Positions 46,148-58,398 of a stretch of 64,000 bases of DNA are shown in pieces. Source of the stretch: Calycina herbarum (Eukaryota; Ascomycota; Leotiomycetes; Helotiales; Pezizellaceae); NCBI GenBank assembly GCA_001414485.1, contig LLEY01000003.1, positions 829,609 to 893,608 on the forward strand. Direction: 5' to 3'. The position numbers and the translations under genes were made by a program. Below the pieces are notes generated by a model. The model ran no database searches. It saw only the letters and a program-made list of their open reading frames with translations, and had not been told where the DNA came from. Numbering within the stretch: the first letter of the stretch is position 1; each line of letters begins with the position of its first letter.

Positions 46148-47438
46148 TTAACCAGAAGCACCAGCCACACACCCAACCCCCAAATCACTCGGCGTATTCG
46201 CACAAAGCACCTCCGCAGTCCCACTCCCAGCCTTCATCTCATACCCACTAACATGAACATCACAAACATCTCCCTCCGAACAATTCAAATTCGAAGTAAC
46301 CCCCTTATACTTCGTACTAGTCGTGCCCTTGAAATTCTTGAAAAAGACGTCCTCCAAAGTCGCGTTACTAGGATTGGTAGTACAATAGTCGGCATCTTGA
46401 CCATAACAGCTCTGGATTTGAATGGCGTAATCGGAGTTGGTGACTGTCACTCCATCGTAGGTTACGTTTTTGACGACTGCGTTTCCGAAGCCACCGGGGT
46501 AGTATTTTATTCCGACGGCCTTTGAGGAGTTTACCATCGTGGCGGAGGTGACGTAGATGTTGGTTACTGTATCTGTGTTTGTCTTCCCGAGGGAACCTAC
46601 TGAGAGGCCGTGGGAGCCGGTGCAAGTGATGCTGGTTACTGAGACGTAGTTTGCTCCTGGTGGGGATCAATATTTATTTTAATCTCGGAAAAGAGACGAG
46701 TAGCTTTTCAAGTCGCAAAATTGGAACAGAAGAGGGTCACATACCAGCTTTGAAAGCAACACAGTCATCCTGGTTGGAGACATTGATGTTGGTGAGAGTA
46801 ACATAACTCGCAGGCCCAACATCCCAACCATCAGTATTTTTCGCCGCATTATCAGAAGTAGATTTCGAAACCAGATTAATATTCGAATAAACAATATCCT
46901 TCGAGTTCCCTGCCGCTGAATGGAAAACATTCGGCGCATTAATGAACTCCAAATTATACACCGTAATACCTGTAGATTTCGTGATATACATCAACGTCGG
47001 TCTAGCATACGAACTATCTGTTGCGAATCTATCATATGCCGCTTGCCCATTTCCATCAATTGATCCGGTACCGGTGAGGGAATGGATTTTTGCGCCAGTG
47101 ATGCTTTCGATTTGGAATATTGAGCGTTTGCCTTCCCAGTAGTTGAGGTCATCGGAGGCTTTTAGAGTTCCTTCGATTTGGAAATCGCAGTTTTTGCAGC
47201 CGGTGAAGGAGAGGGTTGTGCGGATTGAGTAGGTCTTTCCGGCGGGGATGAAGATGATTCCTCCATTTCCGCAGGATGTAAAGGCTTCTGTTATAGCGGG
47301 GGTATCATCGGTGGCTTCGTTGCCGGCTGATGTTGGAGTACATGTTGCTCGTCGAGAAATTGATTGTGGTTGGAGAGGAGTCGCTAGGACGTTTGAGAGA
47401 TTGGCCAAAGCAATGGCGAATGGTAATAATTTAAACAT
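46148..47438 (-). CDS. GH28 enzyme of xylogalacturonan hydrolase/exo-PG type, 400 residues
   Basis: Exons 46745-47438 and 46148-46656 with a phase-1 intron of 88 nt. The signal peptide MFKLLPFAIALANLSNVLAT is followed by a short propeptide ending SRR. GH28 motifs: TGTGSIDGNGQ, SNQDDCVAFKAG, TGSHGLSVGSLGK, then AVGIKYYPGG where most polygalacturonases have RIK, and SDYAIQIQSCYG. The end is LCANTPSDLGVGCVAGASG. The SHGLSVGSLG loop, loss of RIK arginine and this C-terminus resemble fungal endo-xylogalacturonan hydrolases as I remember them; exopolygalacturonase activity is the alternative. It acts outside the cell on branched pectin. It is divergent from the second methylesterase. Confidence 0.88.
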
Positions 47439-48629
47439 AATGAAGTTCAACCTCGAACGAGAGATAATGAGTGACGATAAAAAGACAAATGATGGAAGAG
47501 ACAACAGAGAGCTTTCGAAGCACTTCAGCAGAGCATGGATGATACTTGGCGGGATGGTTCCTGTATACCGAGGTGACCTCGATGATCTCCGATTTGATTG
47601 GGAAATTCTAGGTCCCAGAATAGGAAAGAGAATAGATCCCAAAAAGAATCTAGGGACTCCAAACCTTGCACTGATGTCCAAAAATGGAGTCCTCTCGTCA
47701 TGTGGAATCGCGATGCGACAGAAGAGACGATAAACGAGAAGTGGAGAATTTGTTTCCATGTTTTAACCAGGAGAGTTCATCCGGAGTATAAAAGGAACAA
47801 AAAGGAATAAGAACCCCGCACGCAGATCCTGAAGAGATAGTTTCGATGCGAACATGACGTCTTCCAAAAGAAAAGGTCGCGAGTCTAATCCATTCTGTCG
47901 ACACTCGTCCTGGCATTCCTTGGTACCTTATCTTTCAAGGGGTGGTCCTCGAAAGCTCAACACGATGCTCCTTCAGACCACACTCCCCAGAAACCATCGC
48001 AACTTCGCAAATCAACACGAACAAACTCACCTCCCAAAAGCCAAACCTCCTTCCATTCATTCTCTCTCAAACCCGAATCTCCGGTTCTCAACACTTGCAC
48101 CCCTCCACGCGTAATCCCCAAGAATTAATCAATCCGCCGCCACTTTCCTAAAAGCAGAGCCTCCCCTCCTCAAAATCACGTTTCAAATCACCCGTTCCCG
48201 ACATGGTCATCCATATCGCGCAATAGAATATTAAATTCATATGTTCCAGGTTTGAAGTATGTGGATCGATTTCCCCACGGTCGGGACTTTGTTTTCAGGA
48301 AACAAAATTGGAGAGGTCTTGGCATTCCACTTGTGAAAATCTCGGAAAACACATCGCCAGCAAACATGTTTTCCATTGAGTGCTCTGGAAGGAAGATCGA
48401 AGTTATTTACGAGGTTATCTACACGCGATTTAGTTCAGATGGTGCTTGGTGGCGAGACGAAAAATTGTTTGATGGAGATTGAAAATGCCAAGTCGAAAAC
48501 CCTCAATTTTCATTTATACAAAAAGTCCCTCTCTTCCCCTTCCTTCTCTTCCTCTCCTTTCCCATCCCATCCCATTTATCACACATCCGTTTCTTTTTAG
48601 AAGATCTCTTCAAATTTCATTCATTAAAA
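47439..48629. promoter_or_regulatory. Bidirectional promoter of second GH28/CE8 pair
   Basis: 1,191 bp between the divergent genes at 47438 and 48630. On the minus strand a CCGCCAA heptamer occurs near 47550, matching the CCNCCAA core reported for the galacturonate regulator GaaR; one heptamer can be chance. TATAAAAGG occurs at 47787-47795 on the plus strand. A pyrimidine-rich stretch (48525-48600) precedes the methylesterase start. Open frames in the region are unsupported. Confidence 0.45.
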
Positions 48630-49670
48630 ATGCATTTCCCATCCCTTCTCGCAGGCTCGGTCCTACTTTCATTAACTCAAGGACTGGTCCTTGACAAACG
48701 CGCTGCTCGCACATCCTCACCGTCTGGATGTCTCGTCGTGCAACCTAAGAACACGGCATCAGGGGAATACGCCACGATCGCAGCGGCGAACACGGCGTTG
48801 GGGAGTGGGAAGACGGCGCAGTGTATTTTTATCAATCCGGGGACTTATAAGGAGCAAGTCAAGGTCTCTTATGCGGGGAATTTGACAATTTATGGGTATA
48901 CCACTGAGTGAGTTTTTCTGAGACGGAGAGGATTAGGATTGAACTGATGGGAAAATAGTACTTCGAATTATGCGAATAACCAAGTTATCATCGCTTCGTC
49001 GACATCCTCTGCCGCAGCAGGAAACCTCGACGCAAGTGCTGCGATGAACTTCGTCGGTTCCGGCGGACTACGAGTGTACAACATCAATTTCTCCAACACA
49101 TTCGGGACTGCCTCTCAAGCTGTCGCGGTAGTCACCAGCGGGGACTACCAAGGTTTCTACGGCTGCCAATTCTTGGGAAACCAGGATACCCTCTATGCCA
49201 AAGACGGACAGCAATACTACAAGAGCTGTTATATCGAAGGAACAGTTGACTTCATCTTCGGAAATGCGGCGGCTTGGTTCGAGTCTTGCACCATTGCTGT
49301 AAAGAGAAGTAAGGGTGTTATTACCGCCATGAGCCGAACCACTAGTTCCGATGCGAGCTGGTATGTTTTCAACAAATGCACTATCCAAGCTGCGACTGGC
49401 TTTGATGTTGATACTGCGACTGTTAACTTGGGGAGACCATGGAGAGTGTTCGCCAGAGTTATGTACCAGAACTCTGTTTTGTCGGATATTATTTCGGCTG
49501 CTGGATGGACGACGATGGCTGATGGTGCTACGCCTGTTTATCAGGAGTATAAGAATACTGGTGATGGAGCAGATACTTCTGCAAGGTTGTATCTGACAAA
49601 GTCTACTGCTGCTGTCAGTCAAAGCTCTGTTTTGACTGGTAGTTTGAGTTGGTTGGATGCTACTTATTAA
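48630..49670 (+). CDS. Pectin methylesterase, CE8 (second copy), 329 residues
   Basis: Exons 48630-48907 and 48959-49670 with a phase-2 intron of 51 nt. Signal peptide MHFPSLLAGSVLLSLTQGLV, then LDKRAA, a likely KR processing site. CE8 motifs are canonical: FLGNQDTLYAKDGQQ, GTVDFIFGNAAAWFE (both catalytic aspartates) and LGRPWRVFARVMYQNS. Length is normal for the secreted fungal enzyme. It removes methyl groups from homogalacturonan. With the neighbouring genes it makes a four-gene pectinase cluster. Within each exon third-position C dominates at the start and G/T towards the end. Confidence 0.95.
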
Positions 49671-51451
49671 GTGGTGGTGGTGTGGCTTGAGGCCTTTGAT
49701 TCCTGTATATATTTTCCCGGTACATATTTTCTTGTATACATAGATACATTTCAGTATATATTTCAAACTTTGGATTTGTTCTCCATTTGCTAGCCTGTCT
49801 CTTTTTGGACTCTCCTTTGCTGTGTCACGTTGTTCGTGCCTTCACCAAGAATTTTGAAGGACGTAAAAAGTAAGAGCTCGAAATGGCGAATGGGTTTTGG
49901 GCCCAAAAGGGAGCAGAGAAATTCTCAATCTCTGATGCGATTGGAATACAAACCCACTAGGACTTTGACGCCACTTGGACCGCCGTGTTGATAGCTGGAG
50001 GTTTTGAATCATAGGATACGAAGTCCTTCCACACTTGTGCCAAATCAACTGTTCAGTCAACAAAGTTATCGTGACTCGTGATGGCTTGTCAAGTCTCATC
50101 ACGAGGCCGTCCAGACTCGAAGGACTTCGTCCCAACGGCTCTCAGCGGCGCATTCAAGCACAATTGATGGCTTGCGTGGAAGAAGGAGACGGGCTGCAAC
50201 GACCTGGAAGAGCAATATATCGTCTTTACAAGCACCAATGACAGTGCATATTGAACTTCCTCTTCGGCAAACCTGGCCACGCACCAAGAGAAGCCGTGCT
50301 ACCACACGCGTGGATACCCCTAAAAGGAAATATTGTCTTACTCGTGACGGGCCAGTCAATGAATGGACTGGGGAAACCAGCATGTTGGAGTGTGCAGGAT
50401 CGTGGAGGCGTGGAGGAGGAACCTGGAGACGGAAGAATTATTTCTGAAGTCAAGAACGGGGGCTGGAAAAAGCGAGAGGGAGATCTGGGGTTGGGAAGCG
50501 GAGCCTGATCCGGGAAGGCTGGTTCTTAGTCAGCGATGAAGCCAATGAACATCGAACTCGGCTTGGCCGGCATCTTCCAGACTGAGCCAGGCCTTTGAGC
50601 TTGTCTTTTCTAAATCTGACAGACACTGGACGTTGGAACACAACATTGGTTCAAGATTCACGAGAACCAGCCAAAACAAGCCTCCCGAGCGAGCCAAGTG
50701 GTGAGGCTCAACCAGACCTGTCAGGATTCAGGAACCTCCTCAAATTCTCAATTTCATTTGTTTGATTACCGGTAGAGCAAGAGCTCCAAGCGGGGTTTTT
50801 GACTCCCGCAGATTAATTGATCTGGTCCGTCAGTATCTGGGGTAAGATTACGGGGTCGTCTCCAGAGATTGGTGCGTTTTCACCGTCTCCTTGCATTCCA
50901 CGGGGCAGAACAAGAGAGGCTTGAAAAGAGGCGCTTATGTCAAGTCTAGCATGTCTTTTCATTCGCGGAAGAACCCTCCCCAAAATTTCTCCGCCAAAAC
51001 AGACGCCACACGAGACGTGGAGAAGAAAACATGGAGAAGATGCCGCAACTCACCAAGTTCAGTCACTCCCACTTCCCTTTGGTGTGAGCAGAGATACCCT
51101 CACACACCAATCACTTGCAATCCTCATATTTGTGGGGTCTCCTCCGACCCCAGCAACGGGACGGGGCATCATGAACCTCGGGGATTGGCTGTTGACGGAA
51201 CCTTTGCGGATTCATTCCTGGAAGTTTGTTGGTGTTCACGTCCTGCGAGTGTGGGGAGTGTACGCCGTACGCTAATCTTTGACTGCAGGCTGTTTACATA
51301 TCTTCCACCTCCTCTCCTTTTTTCTGTCTTTTTTCTGGACGCCTGTTCAAGAGAGTCTCCTGGAATACATTTGCTTTCCAGCCTTTTCAGTCAAATCAAG
51401 ACAAACCGAAGCGAACGAGGAGCTTAATTGCTTCCTCAATTACCCCTCACA
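49671..51451. other. Intergenic before sugar transporter
   Basis: Overlapping short frames on both strands (50035-50640, 50891-51427) lack any recognisable motif. The 3' half is probably the transporter promoter and leader. No repeats or RNA genes recognised. Confidence 0.45.
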
Positions 51452-53227
51452 ATGGTGTCGAAATCGAGAGCTTACAATTGGTATGTGCCGAAATTTTCCA
51501 AGGTCAAGAAATCGAAATCTAACAATCCTTAGGTACATTGCCATGGTGGCAGCGGGATGTATGGTTTTATATGGTTATGATGCTGCGGTTTTCAATGCGG
51601 TTCAAGGAAACGCCCATTGGTTGGCATTCTTCAACACACCTGTACGAACTTATCCCCCACCAAAGCAGAGACGAAACTAATAGCATATGCAGAAAGGGAA
51701 TCTTTTGGGCTTGATTAATACCTCATACTCGATTGGTGCGATTGTCTCAGGATGGTTCATCGGAGGTCCTCTCGTGAGTTGCCTGCAAACATTTTTCAAA
51801 TCATACGATTTTACTAACAATGTTAGGCGGATTACCTAGGTCGAAGGTGGGGAATGGGAATCGGTTGTTTCATTACAATCATTGCAACCTTCATTCAAGC
51901 CTTCTCTCCTCGCCACAAGATCGGTGTCTTTATCCTTGGACGTGTGGTTATTGGTGTTGGTCAGGGTATTGCCTTAACTGCCGGACCCGTATATATTGGA
52001 GAAGTTACACCTGCCGAAATTCGAGGAAAGGTCATGTCCTTCTGGCAACTTTTCTACTCCGTCGGTTCCTTCATTGCATACTGGGTCAACTACGCCACCG
52101 CTAAACACAAGACTACCCTTGGAGAATGGGATTGGAGAATTGTTGTCATTTTCCAAATGCTCGTTCCGTTCCTCATCATCGTTCAACTCCCTTTTATGCC
52201 AGAAACTCCTCGATGGTATATTAGACACGGAGATCGTATCGAAGATGCCCGCAAAGCCCTCCGAACAGTTCGAGACACCGAGCAAGAAGTCGAAGACGAA
52301 CTCCTCCAGATTCGCGAAGCAATCGTCTTTGAAAAAGAAGTGGTTTCCGATTCATACCTCGCATTGTGGAAAGATAAATCGATCCGCAAGCGTCTCGGTC
52401 TTGCTTTCGTCATCAATATTGGTCAACAACTTTCTGGACAAGGAACGCTCAACTCCTACTCCTCAACCATCTACAAGAAGGTTTTCAAATCTCTTGATAC
52501 CATTAATCTTATCAACGCCTTGAACGCTACGTGCGGTATTCTCTTCACCCTTAACGCCACCTGGACTGTCGATCGCTTCGGAAGAAAGTTCCTTTTCATC
52601 GGTGGCTCCATCGGAATGGCACTCTGCATGTTAATCGTCCCCATCGTCGGTCTCGAAACTCCGGATATAAATGGCGGTAAATCAAATTCTGTGGGAATAG
52701 CAATTGTGTTCCTGCTGTTCTTGTTTATTTTCTTCTACAAACCTTCCTGGGGTGCGACGACTTGGATTTGGACTGCGGAAATTTTCTCCATGAACGTTCG
52801 AAGTCAAGCTGTAGGAATGTGCTCGCAGATGCAGAATGTTGCTCAGTGTATCTTCAACCAGTTTTTCCCTACATTTTATGAGAATTGTGGATTGTACGTT
52901 TGCTCATCCCCTCTTCTTCTCGCACCTACTAATAAATGTTTTAGGAAATCATTCTTCTTCTTCATGACGACCAACATCGTCCTAGGTATCTTCGTCTGGT
53001 ATCTCATCCCCGAGACCAAGTCCGTCGCTTTGGAAGAAATCGATGTCCTCTTTGGAGGCGCAAACCATACTGAGAAGGGAGGTGATTTGCTACACGTCGA
53101 GGATCCACATCACGCCCACACCGGTGATAACACCATTCCCATCGATGCTGTTCCACACAACCTCGAAAAGATATCTCCAGCGGAAAAGACACACCAGGAA
53201 CTTCCAGCGAAGGAGTTGGACTTGTAA
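51452..53227 (+). CDS. MFS sugar transporter, 522 residues
   Basis: Exons 51452-51480, 51533-51641, 51693-51773, 51827-52893 and 52945-53227; introns 51-53 nt. The first exon encodes only MVSKSRAYNW in part. Sugar-porter signatures: ADYLGRRWGMGIG (loop 2-3), GRVVIGVGQGIALTAGPVYI, VTPAEIRGKVMSFWQLFYSV, MPETPRWYIRHG, NIGQQLSGQGTLNSYSSTIY, VDRFGRKFLFIGG and IPETKSVALEEID. About twelve membrane segments are expected, with a soluble His/Asp-rich tail. It imports a hexose or related sugar across the plasma membrane. Being 1.8 kb from a methylesterase gene, galacturonate or pectin-derived sugars are reasonable candidates, but the substrate is not readable from sequence. Confidence 0.92.
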
Positions 53228-54483
53228 ATTTCATGTGGGGGACTCACGAAAGCGGATATGATGGGATATTACCCTTGGTAGCTTGCACATGGCTTGCTCA
53301 GACGATTTTTAATGTTTTAATATATATTAAATTATACCTTGAATCTTCAAACGTGAATTTGTGACTCTTTTCATCTATCTGAATTACTCTTCATTTAATT
53401 TCTGGCATGTCACGGTGGTCAGATCCACCCCCGGGTTTGTACCCTCATCTGCCGGTTAAGTACCTTCCTCACCTAACCGGGGATCGTTCCCGGGCCCACT
53501 TTGAAAGAATGCTTCGACTCTAAACTTTATAAAACACCATCTCTTGCTCTTGATTTATAATACGGATATTCTCCAGAAATGATTTGCTTACAGGTACAAG
53601 TTGTACATTCAGCCTTATACTTCCGTGACTTCCTGCCTATTGAAGAAGGTCCTTGATTTCACCTCAAAACCATTGGTGCTGGAGAAAAGTATGCACCTTC
53701 CTGATTAAGGAGGTACGGAGTGTAGATCGTTTCATGTTGTGATTGATATCTACATTTCTTCCGCTGAGAACACAACTTCGTCAAGTTGCTTCAGTTTTCG
53801 CAATTCTTCAGAGGTCGCAATTCGATAGGAAATGATTGGAAGATATAATGGGATTTCAATAGCTCAGTTTACGACCTGTGGTGCCTCAGCTATGCACGGC
53901 TGATTTCTTTATTTCCTTATCTGGCGTTCGTGATGGTAAGCTGGAGTGGTCATGCTGTGTCGTACAAATAAAAGTGCCTGGAAGAAATGCACGTCGTAAG
54001 CGTATATGTATATCAAGTGGTTTAATGGGGTTTAGTATGCCACACCTCGTCACGATAAGGTTTCTTTGCTGAAATTCCCAAGTTGTCTAGAACAAAGTGT
54101 CCTTTCTCGCGCTCTCAATTCTCGTCAGGAATGGTAGAGGATGCTGAGGATTAGCCATGCAATTTTCCAATCGGAGTCCCCAATTGGCAATTTTGCAGGG
54201 AGCCCTGGTCTTTCTAGCCACACCTTTCAGGATATCTTTCATCCGCCACTTTTGAATAGCCAGTATTGCACCAATTGCAGGATTACAATCGGCTTTATGC
54301 CGTCTCGTCCCTTGTCGATCGAGTGCGGGGGAGAGAGAGTTAATATGGCATCTCGTCCCCACGTTCCCTTGATCTTTGTTCGGTCGTGGGGATTGATTGC
54401 TTGCTTCTTGGTTTCTTACTTCTCTTCTTCTCCCTCGACATCTTACATCGATTCGAGGTGTGTGGTGCCCTTCAATTCTCACC
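53228..54483. other. Intergenic
   Basis: Promoter side of the fasciclin gene. Frames at 53878-54072 and the overlapping pair 54087-54653 are unsupported or shadows. Nothing else is seen. Confidence 0.45.
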
Positions 54484-56315
54484 ATGTTTCGAGCGATGTC
54501 TTCTTCTCGGTTCCTCTTGTTCTCCCTCGTCCTCTTCACAACCCAAATCTCTGCACTCACACTCCTCGAACTGCTCAAGGCGACCCCGGAATTGAGTACG
54601 CTGTACAACCGTATCAACTCATCCACCTACCTCACTGGCTTTCTTCAAAATAGCAGTGATTTCACTCTCCTAGCGCCCAGTAATGATGCCTTTATCAAAG
54701 CAAGTGGGAGTGGGAATATGACGGATGATCAGTTTACGGCTTTTATTCAGTATTCGATGTTGAGAGGCGCGTACCCTAAATTGAGTTTAGGGACGGAGAG
54801 GCAATTTGTGAATAGTAATCTGAATAATACGAATTTTGCGAATGTCACTGGGGGACAGGCTGTTGGGTTGGGGGTTGGGGGAAAGGGACAGGTTGAGGTT
54901 TTGAGTGGGAATGGGACTATTAGTGAGAGTAGTAAAAACGTAGGTTTTCTCTCCCTTGTCCTCTTTCTGTTTGAATTAAGAATGGATATATGGGCGGAGA
55001 TCCTAACTGTGTTCTCAGATTGTTTGTGTTGGGGGTCTAATTCATATTTTGGATGAGGTTGTCACGATACCTCTAAGCGCGGTTCTCGAAATCACGGCCG
55101 CGGGTTTGGAATACTTCATTGCGATTCTGGCCAAGGGGAATTATCTTACGACCGGGAGAAACTATGTGGATCCCGTTGTTTACGAGCCGAATATTACGTT
55201 TTTTATTCCGAATTCTGTAAGTTGTTCCTCTCTCTTTACTTCTTCGGTTTTCAAGAACATTCCATCGCAAAGGAACGAAAGCAGCAATTCCACTTTATAC
55301 TCCTCGCTCCCTCAACGAAAGGGATAAGCATTAAAACTTCGGACTGGCAAATGCTAACCGTTTGCCTTCCAGCCCGATGCCCTCGCCAATTTTAACACCC
55401 TATCAAAAACAGCCACGCCCTCAGATCTGCAAAGCAACTTCCTCTACCACGTCGTCCCCAATTTCGTCGGCTACAGCCCGCTACTCACAGATGGATTGTC
55501 ACTCAAGACGCAAATGGGAAGTAATCTCACAATCCACGTTCAAGATGGACAAACCTATGTCAATGGTGCGAAAATCCTGCAGACGGACAATATTATCGCC
55601 AATGGTGTGATACACGTTATTGATAGGTAAGTTACTTTTCCCAACAGTTTCTTGTGAATTGTGGTATGGTCAAGCAAGTGACACTAACAAGAGTGAAAAC
55701 AGTGTCCTCAACTCAACAAACACCACCGGACCACCTCCCTCAACCAGCGCGAACAAAAATACGCCCACCACCATCGCAACCGAACCCTCATCCACCGCTC
55801 CAGTCTCCTCCCAAACCTCCGCAGCCGCACCAGTTTCCTCCTCTTCAAAATCCCCTCTCGGCACCGGAGCAATAGTTGGAGTAGCCATTGGTGGCCTGGC
55901 ATTCCTCCTCCTCCTCTCCGCCCTAATATTCCTCTGTCTCCGCTCGCGAAAGCAAACCCGTCGTCGCGCCTCAATAGCGAACACACCAATGGAAGGTCTC
56001 ACATACGAGGGACCAACAGGCGAAGCGCTTTACGCGAATAGGTATAAGATGACGAGGGAGGTGGGGAGTGGGAGGTATAAAGTTGAACGGGATAGTGGGG
56101 TTAGTCAGTTGGATGGGAGTCCGTTGTCTGGGGGGAGTAGTGTTATGGGAGGGCAAGGAAGTGGGATGAGCGTTATGCCATTGAGGGTTGATACTAAGGG
56201 TGCGAATAATGGGCGAGGCGGGATGCCTCCGAGTACACATGGGAATGAGAGGCCTATTATTCCGCAGAGGAGTCCGAGTAGGGGGGTTATTGGAAAGGGG
56301 GGTGGGATGTTTTAG
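54484..56315 (+). CDS. Fasciclin (FAS1) domain cell-surface membrane protein, 506 residues
   Basis: Exons 54484-54939, 55019-55216, 55373-55626, 55703-56315; introns 79, 156 and 76 nt. A signal peptide (SSRFLLFSLVLFTTQISALT) is followed by two FAS1-type domains. The first contains STYLTGFLQNSSDFTLLAPS and, across the intron, GGLIHILDEVVTIP. The second contains YFIAILAKGNYLTTG, EPNITFFIPNSPDALANF, NFLYHVVPNFVGYSP and ANGVIHVIDS. A Ser/Thr/Pro-rich linker, one membrane helix (TGAIVGVAIGGLAFLLLLSA) and a basic stop-transfer RSRKQTRRR precede a Gly/Ser-rich cytoplasmic tail of about 110 residues. FAS1 proteins act in adhesion. Many N-x-S/T sites are present. Exons 1 and 4 show a striking change from C-rich to G/T-rich third positions. 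Confidence 0.9.
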
Positions 56316-57312
56316 TGTGGAAAGGGGAGGTATATAGCTAGTTTACGAAGTTTTCTGTATTTTCAGAGAATGTTTACAATGAGTGAGTGAGAGTGATGTG
56401 AAGGTTGATATTGACGTTTGAAGTGACTCAAGAGATTCCCAGCATTTTTGAGGCCTGGATTTTGGGAAAGTTACCAGTTACAATATTTTGAGAGTAAAAT
56501 CTTTATCCCGAATCACAGATGCCACGACCCCTTTTGAAAATAAATAACCGAATGATTGATTATATATAGTACTTGATAGATTTGATAACACCTCTTAAGA
56601 ATTAGAGAAACTTCAAGTCAAATACCCAGATTCTTTTAGCGTTACTGGGTTGCTTACCGTGCCATAACAACCCAGTGCTTCGTCGTAAGTCGATTTGTAG
56701 CCAGCGTTCAAAGATGGTGTTAGTCAAGGTTCTGCAGAAGTTCATATGCGCTTCGCAGATGGGACGAGGACGGGTGAGCGCTCTGGCCCGCCAAATAAGA
56801 AACAGTTCTTGGAGTTGGGTATGCATGACCCTGATGTGAGGGTGTGAGGGAGTAAATAATCTCCATATTGATGCCTCATTTACCAGGCCGAAACTCACCC
56901 TCCACGAACATATCTAAGGTAGTAACACGATGGATGCACTGGCAAGCTAGTAGAAGTCTGGAAGTTTCTGGCCCAATTTTTATTTATTTCGATAATCCTC
57001 ACATCTCCCCCGCGCTCAGCTAAGCCCTTCGCCCGAGATATTTACTTTTTAGTTAGTTACCTTCTCACCTCCTTGCCGCTCCCTGCTCCTTCTATTATCG
57101 CGAATTTCCTATTTCCACAAGTTTTGCGAATTTCTTCTCTTTGTCCCCTTTTGAGATTTCCTCTGAATTCAGATGTCAAATTGGACATTTTCAAAATTTT
57201 CTGCGGAATGGGATCTGCGTATGATGATTCAATGAACCTCCTCGCTAAAACTACATAAACTACAAACCCGCTTCTCTCTTGTCAATGAGTAGATCAATTT
57301 AATATTCTCGGC
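56316..57312. other. Intergenic
   Basis: The 98-codon minus frame 56602-56898 is unsupported. The sequence runs up to the left target duplication of the MITE at 57313. Confidence 0.45.
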
Positions 57313-57731
57313 CAGTGTGAGCACAAACTACACAGATACTCAAATAGTACTCTAAGTAGTCTAAGTAGAGTAGAGTAGTTACTCAAGACTACTCAAGTAG
57401 TACTCTAAGTAGTACTATAAATAGAAATTATAAATATATAAGTAGAAAGTTGGTATTTCTAGAAGATACATAAAACAAAAAACTACTATTTAACTAATTC
57501 TAATTTATTAGGCTATTATTTTAGAAGTTATACTATAAATAGTAGATAGAAGAACTCGCTTAAACTCCTAGAATCTTTAGTAGCGCTACCCCGATACAGC
57601 TCCGAGCACTGGCCTGGCTTGTCCCGGATTAGTCTAAACAACTTAAGCAGTACTCTAAGTTACTTAGAGTAGTATAAGTAGAGTAGAGTAGTTGCTACTA
57701 CTCTACTCTACTCTACTCATTCCTCACACTG
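57313..57731. mobile_element. hAT-type MITE, copy 3 (419 bp)
   Basis: Ends are CAGTGTGAGCACAAAC on the left and, reversed, CAGTGTGAGGAATGAGTAG on the right, with an 8-bp target duplication TTCTCGGC / CTCTCGCC (6 of 8 matches). Subterminal GAGTAGAGTAG repeats and the AT-rich interior (AAATAGAAAT block) match copy 1. It is non-coding. The mismatches in the duplication suggest it is older than copy 1. Confidence 0.8.
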
Positions 57732-57878
57732 CTCTCGCCTTTCCACTTCCCTACAAATTTTATTTAGTCATGTACATGTCATTCTAATTTTAATGCACTG
57801 TAACTATATAGTAATTCCCCTGTATTTTGTTCCAACAAAAGATACCTTGCATTCCCTGGTCAAACAACCATCAACAAC

Positions 57879-58398
57879 ATGGCTGCAAAGTTGTTACTTT
57901 CTGCATCTATCATTCTTATAGCGAGTGCTTTTCATAGCCCTTTTAAGCACTCCTATCAGACCACTACCTCGTCAACTCTAGGAACCTTCTTTCTTGCCAG
58001 AAAATGCATCATCGGTTAATATTTCGTCTACCTCTTCTACACTTTCTCCTCTGACTAAAACTTCTACGTTTTCGTCAAAATCTGCTCCAAGGACGAGCAT
58101 AACAACGACCTCAACACGAAGTACCACACCGAGTGCTTCAATATCGACTACTTTATCAACCACTACTTCATCTAGTTCCCAAACGTCAACTACTTCTCAA
58201 ACCACGACCTCTCAAACTACTACCTCTTCATCCACAGCTTCTCAAACCACCACAACCCCCTTACCACGCCCGACAGCATGCGTAATTGCTCGCCCCGAAA
58301 TCAGAACAGCGACATACCTAGGTAAGGTACTTGGGTTCAAATTCTACGTCATCATTGGGTGTCACATTTTGAAAGAGGAAGGAGAGAGAGAGCGTTGA
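57879..58398 (+). CDS. Possible Ser/Thr-rich secreted protein, model uncertain
   Basis: ATG 57879 encodes MAAKLLLSASIILIASAFHS, a signal peptide, but that frame stops at 58017. A second frame from 57994 continues to 58398 with a mucin-like Ser/Thr tract (TSSSSQTSTTSQTTTSQTTT) and a short Cys-containing end PTACVIARPEIRTATYLG. An intron with a weak donor (about 57926) and acceptor TTGCCAG near 57990 could join them in frame; otherwise there is a frameshift. A GTAAGG donor after TATYLG may indicate a further exon. Possibly a cell-wall mannoprotein or a remnant next to the hAT MITE. Confidence 0.35.

Noticed and set aside
56602..56898. 98-codon minus-strand frame
   Set aside because: No recognisable domain, no splice continuation and no neighbour support.
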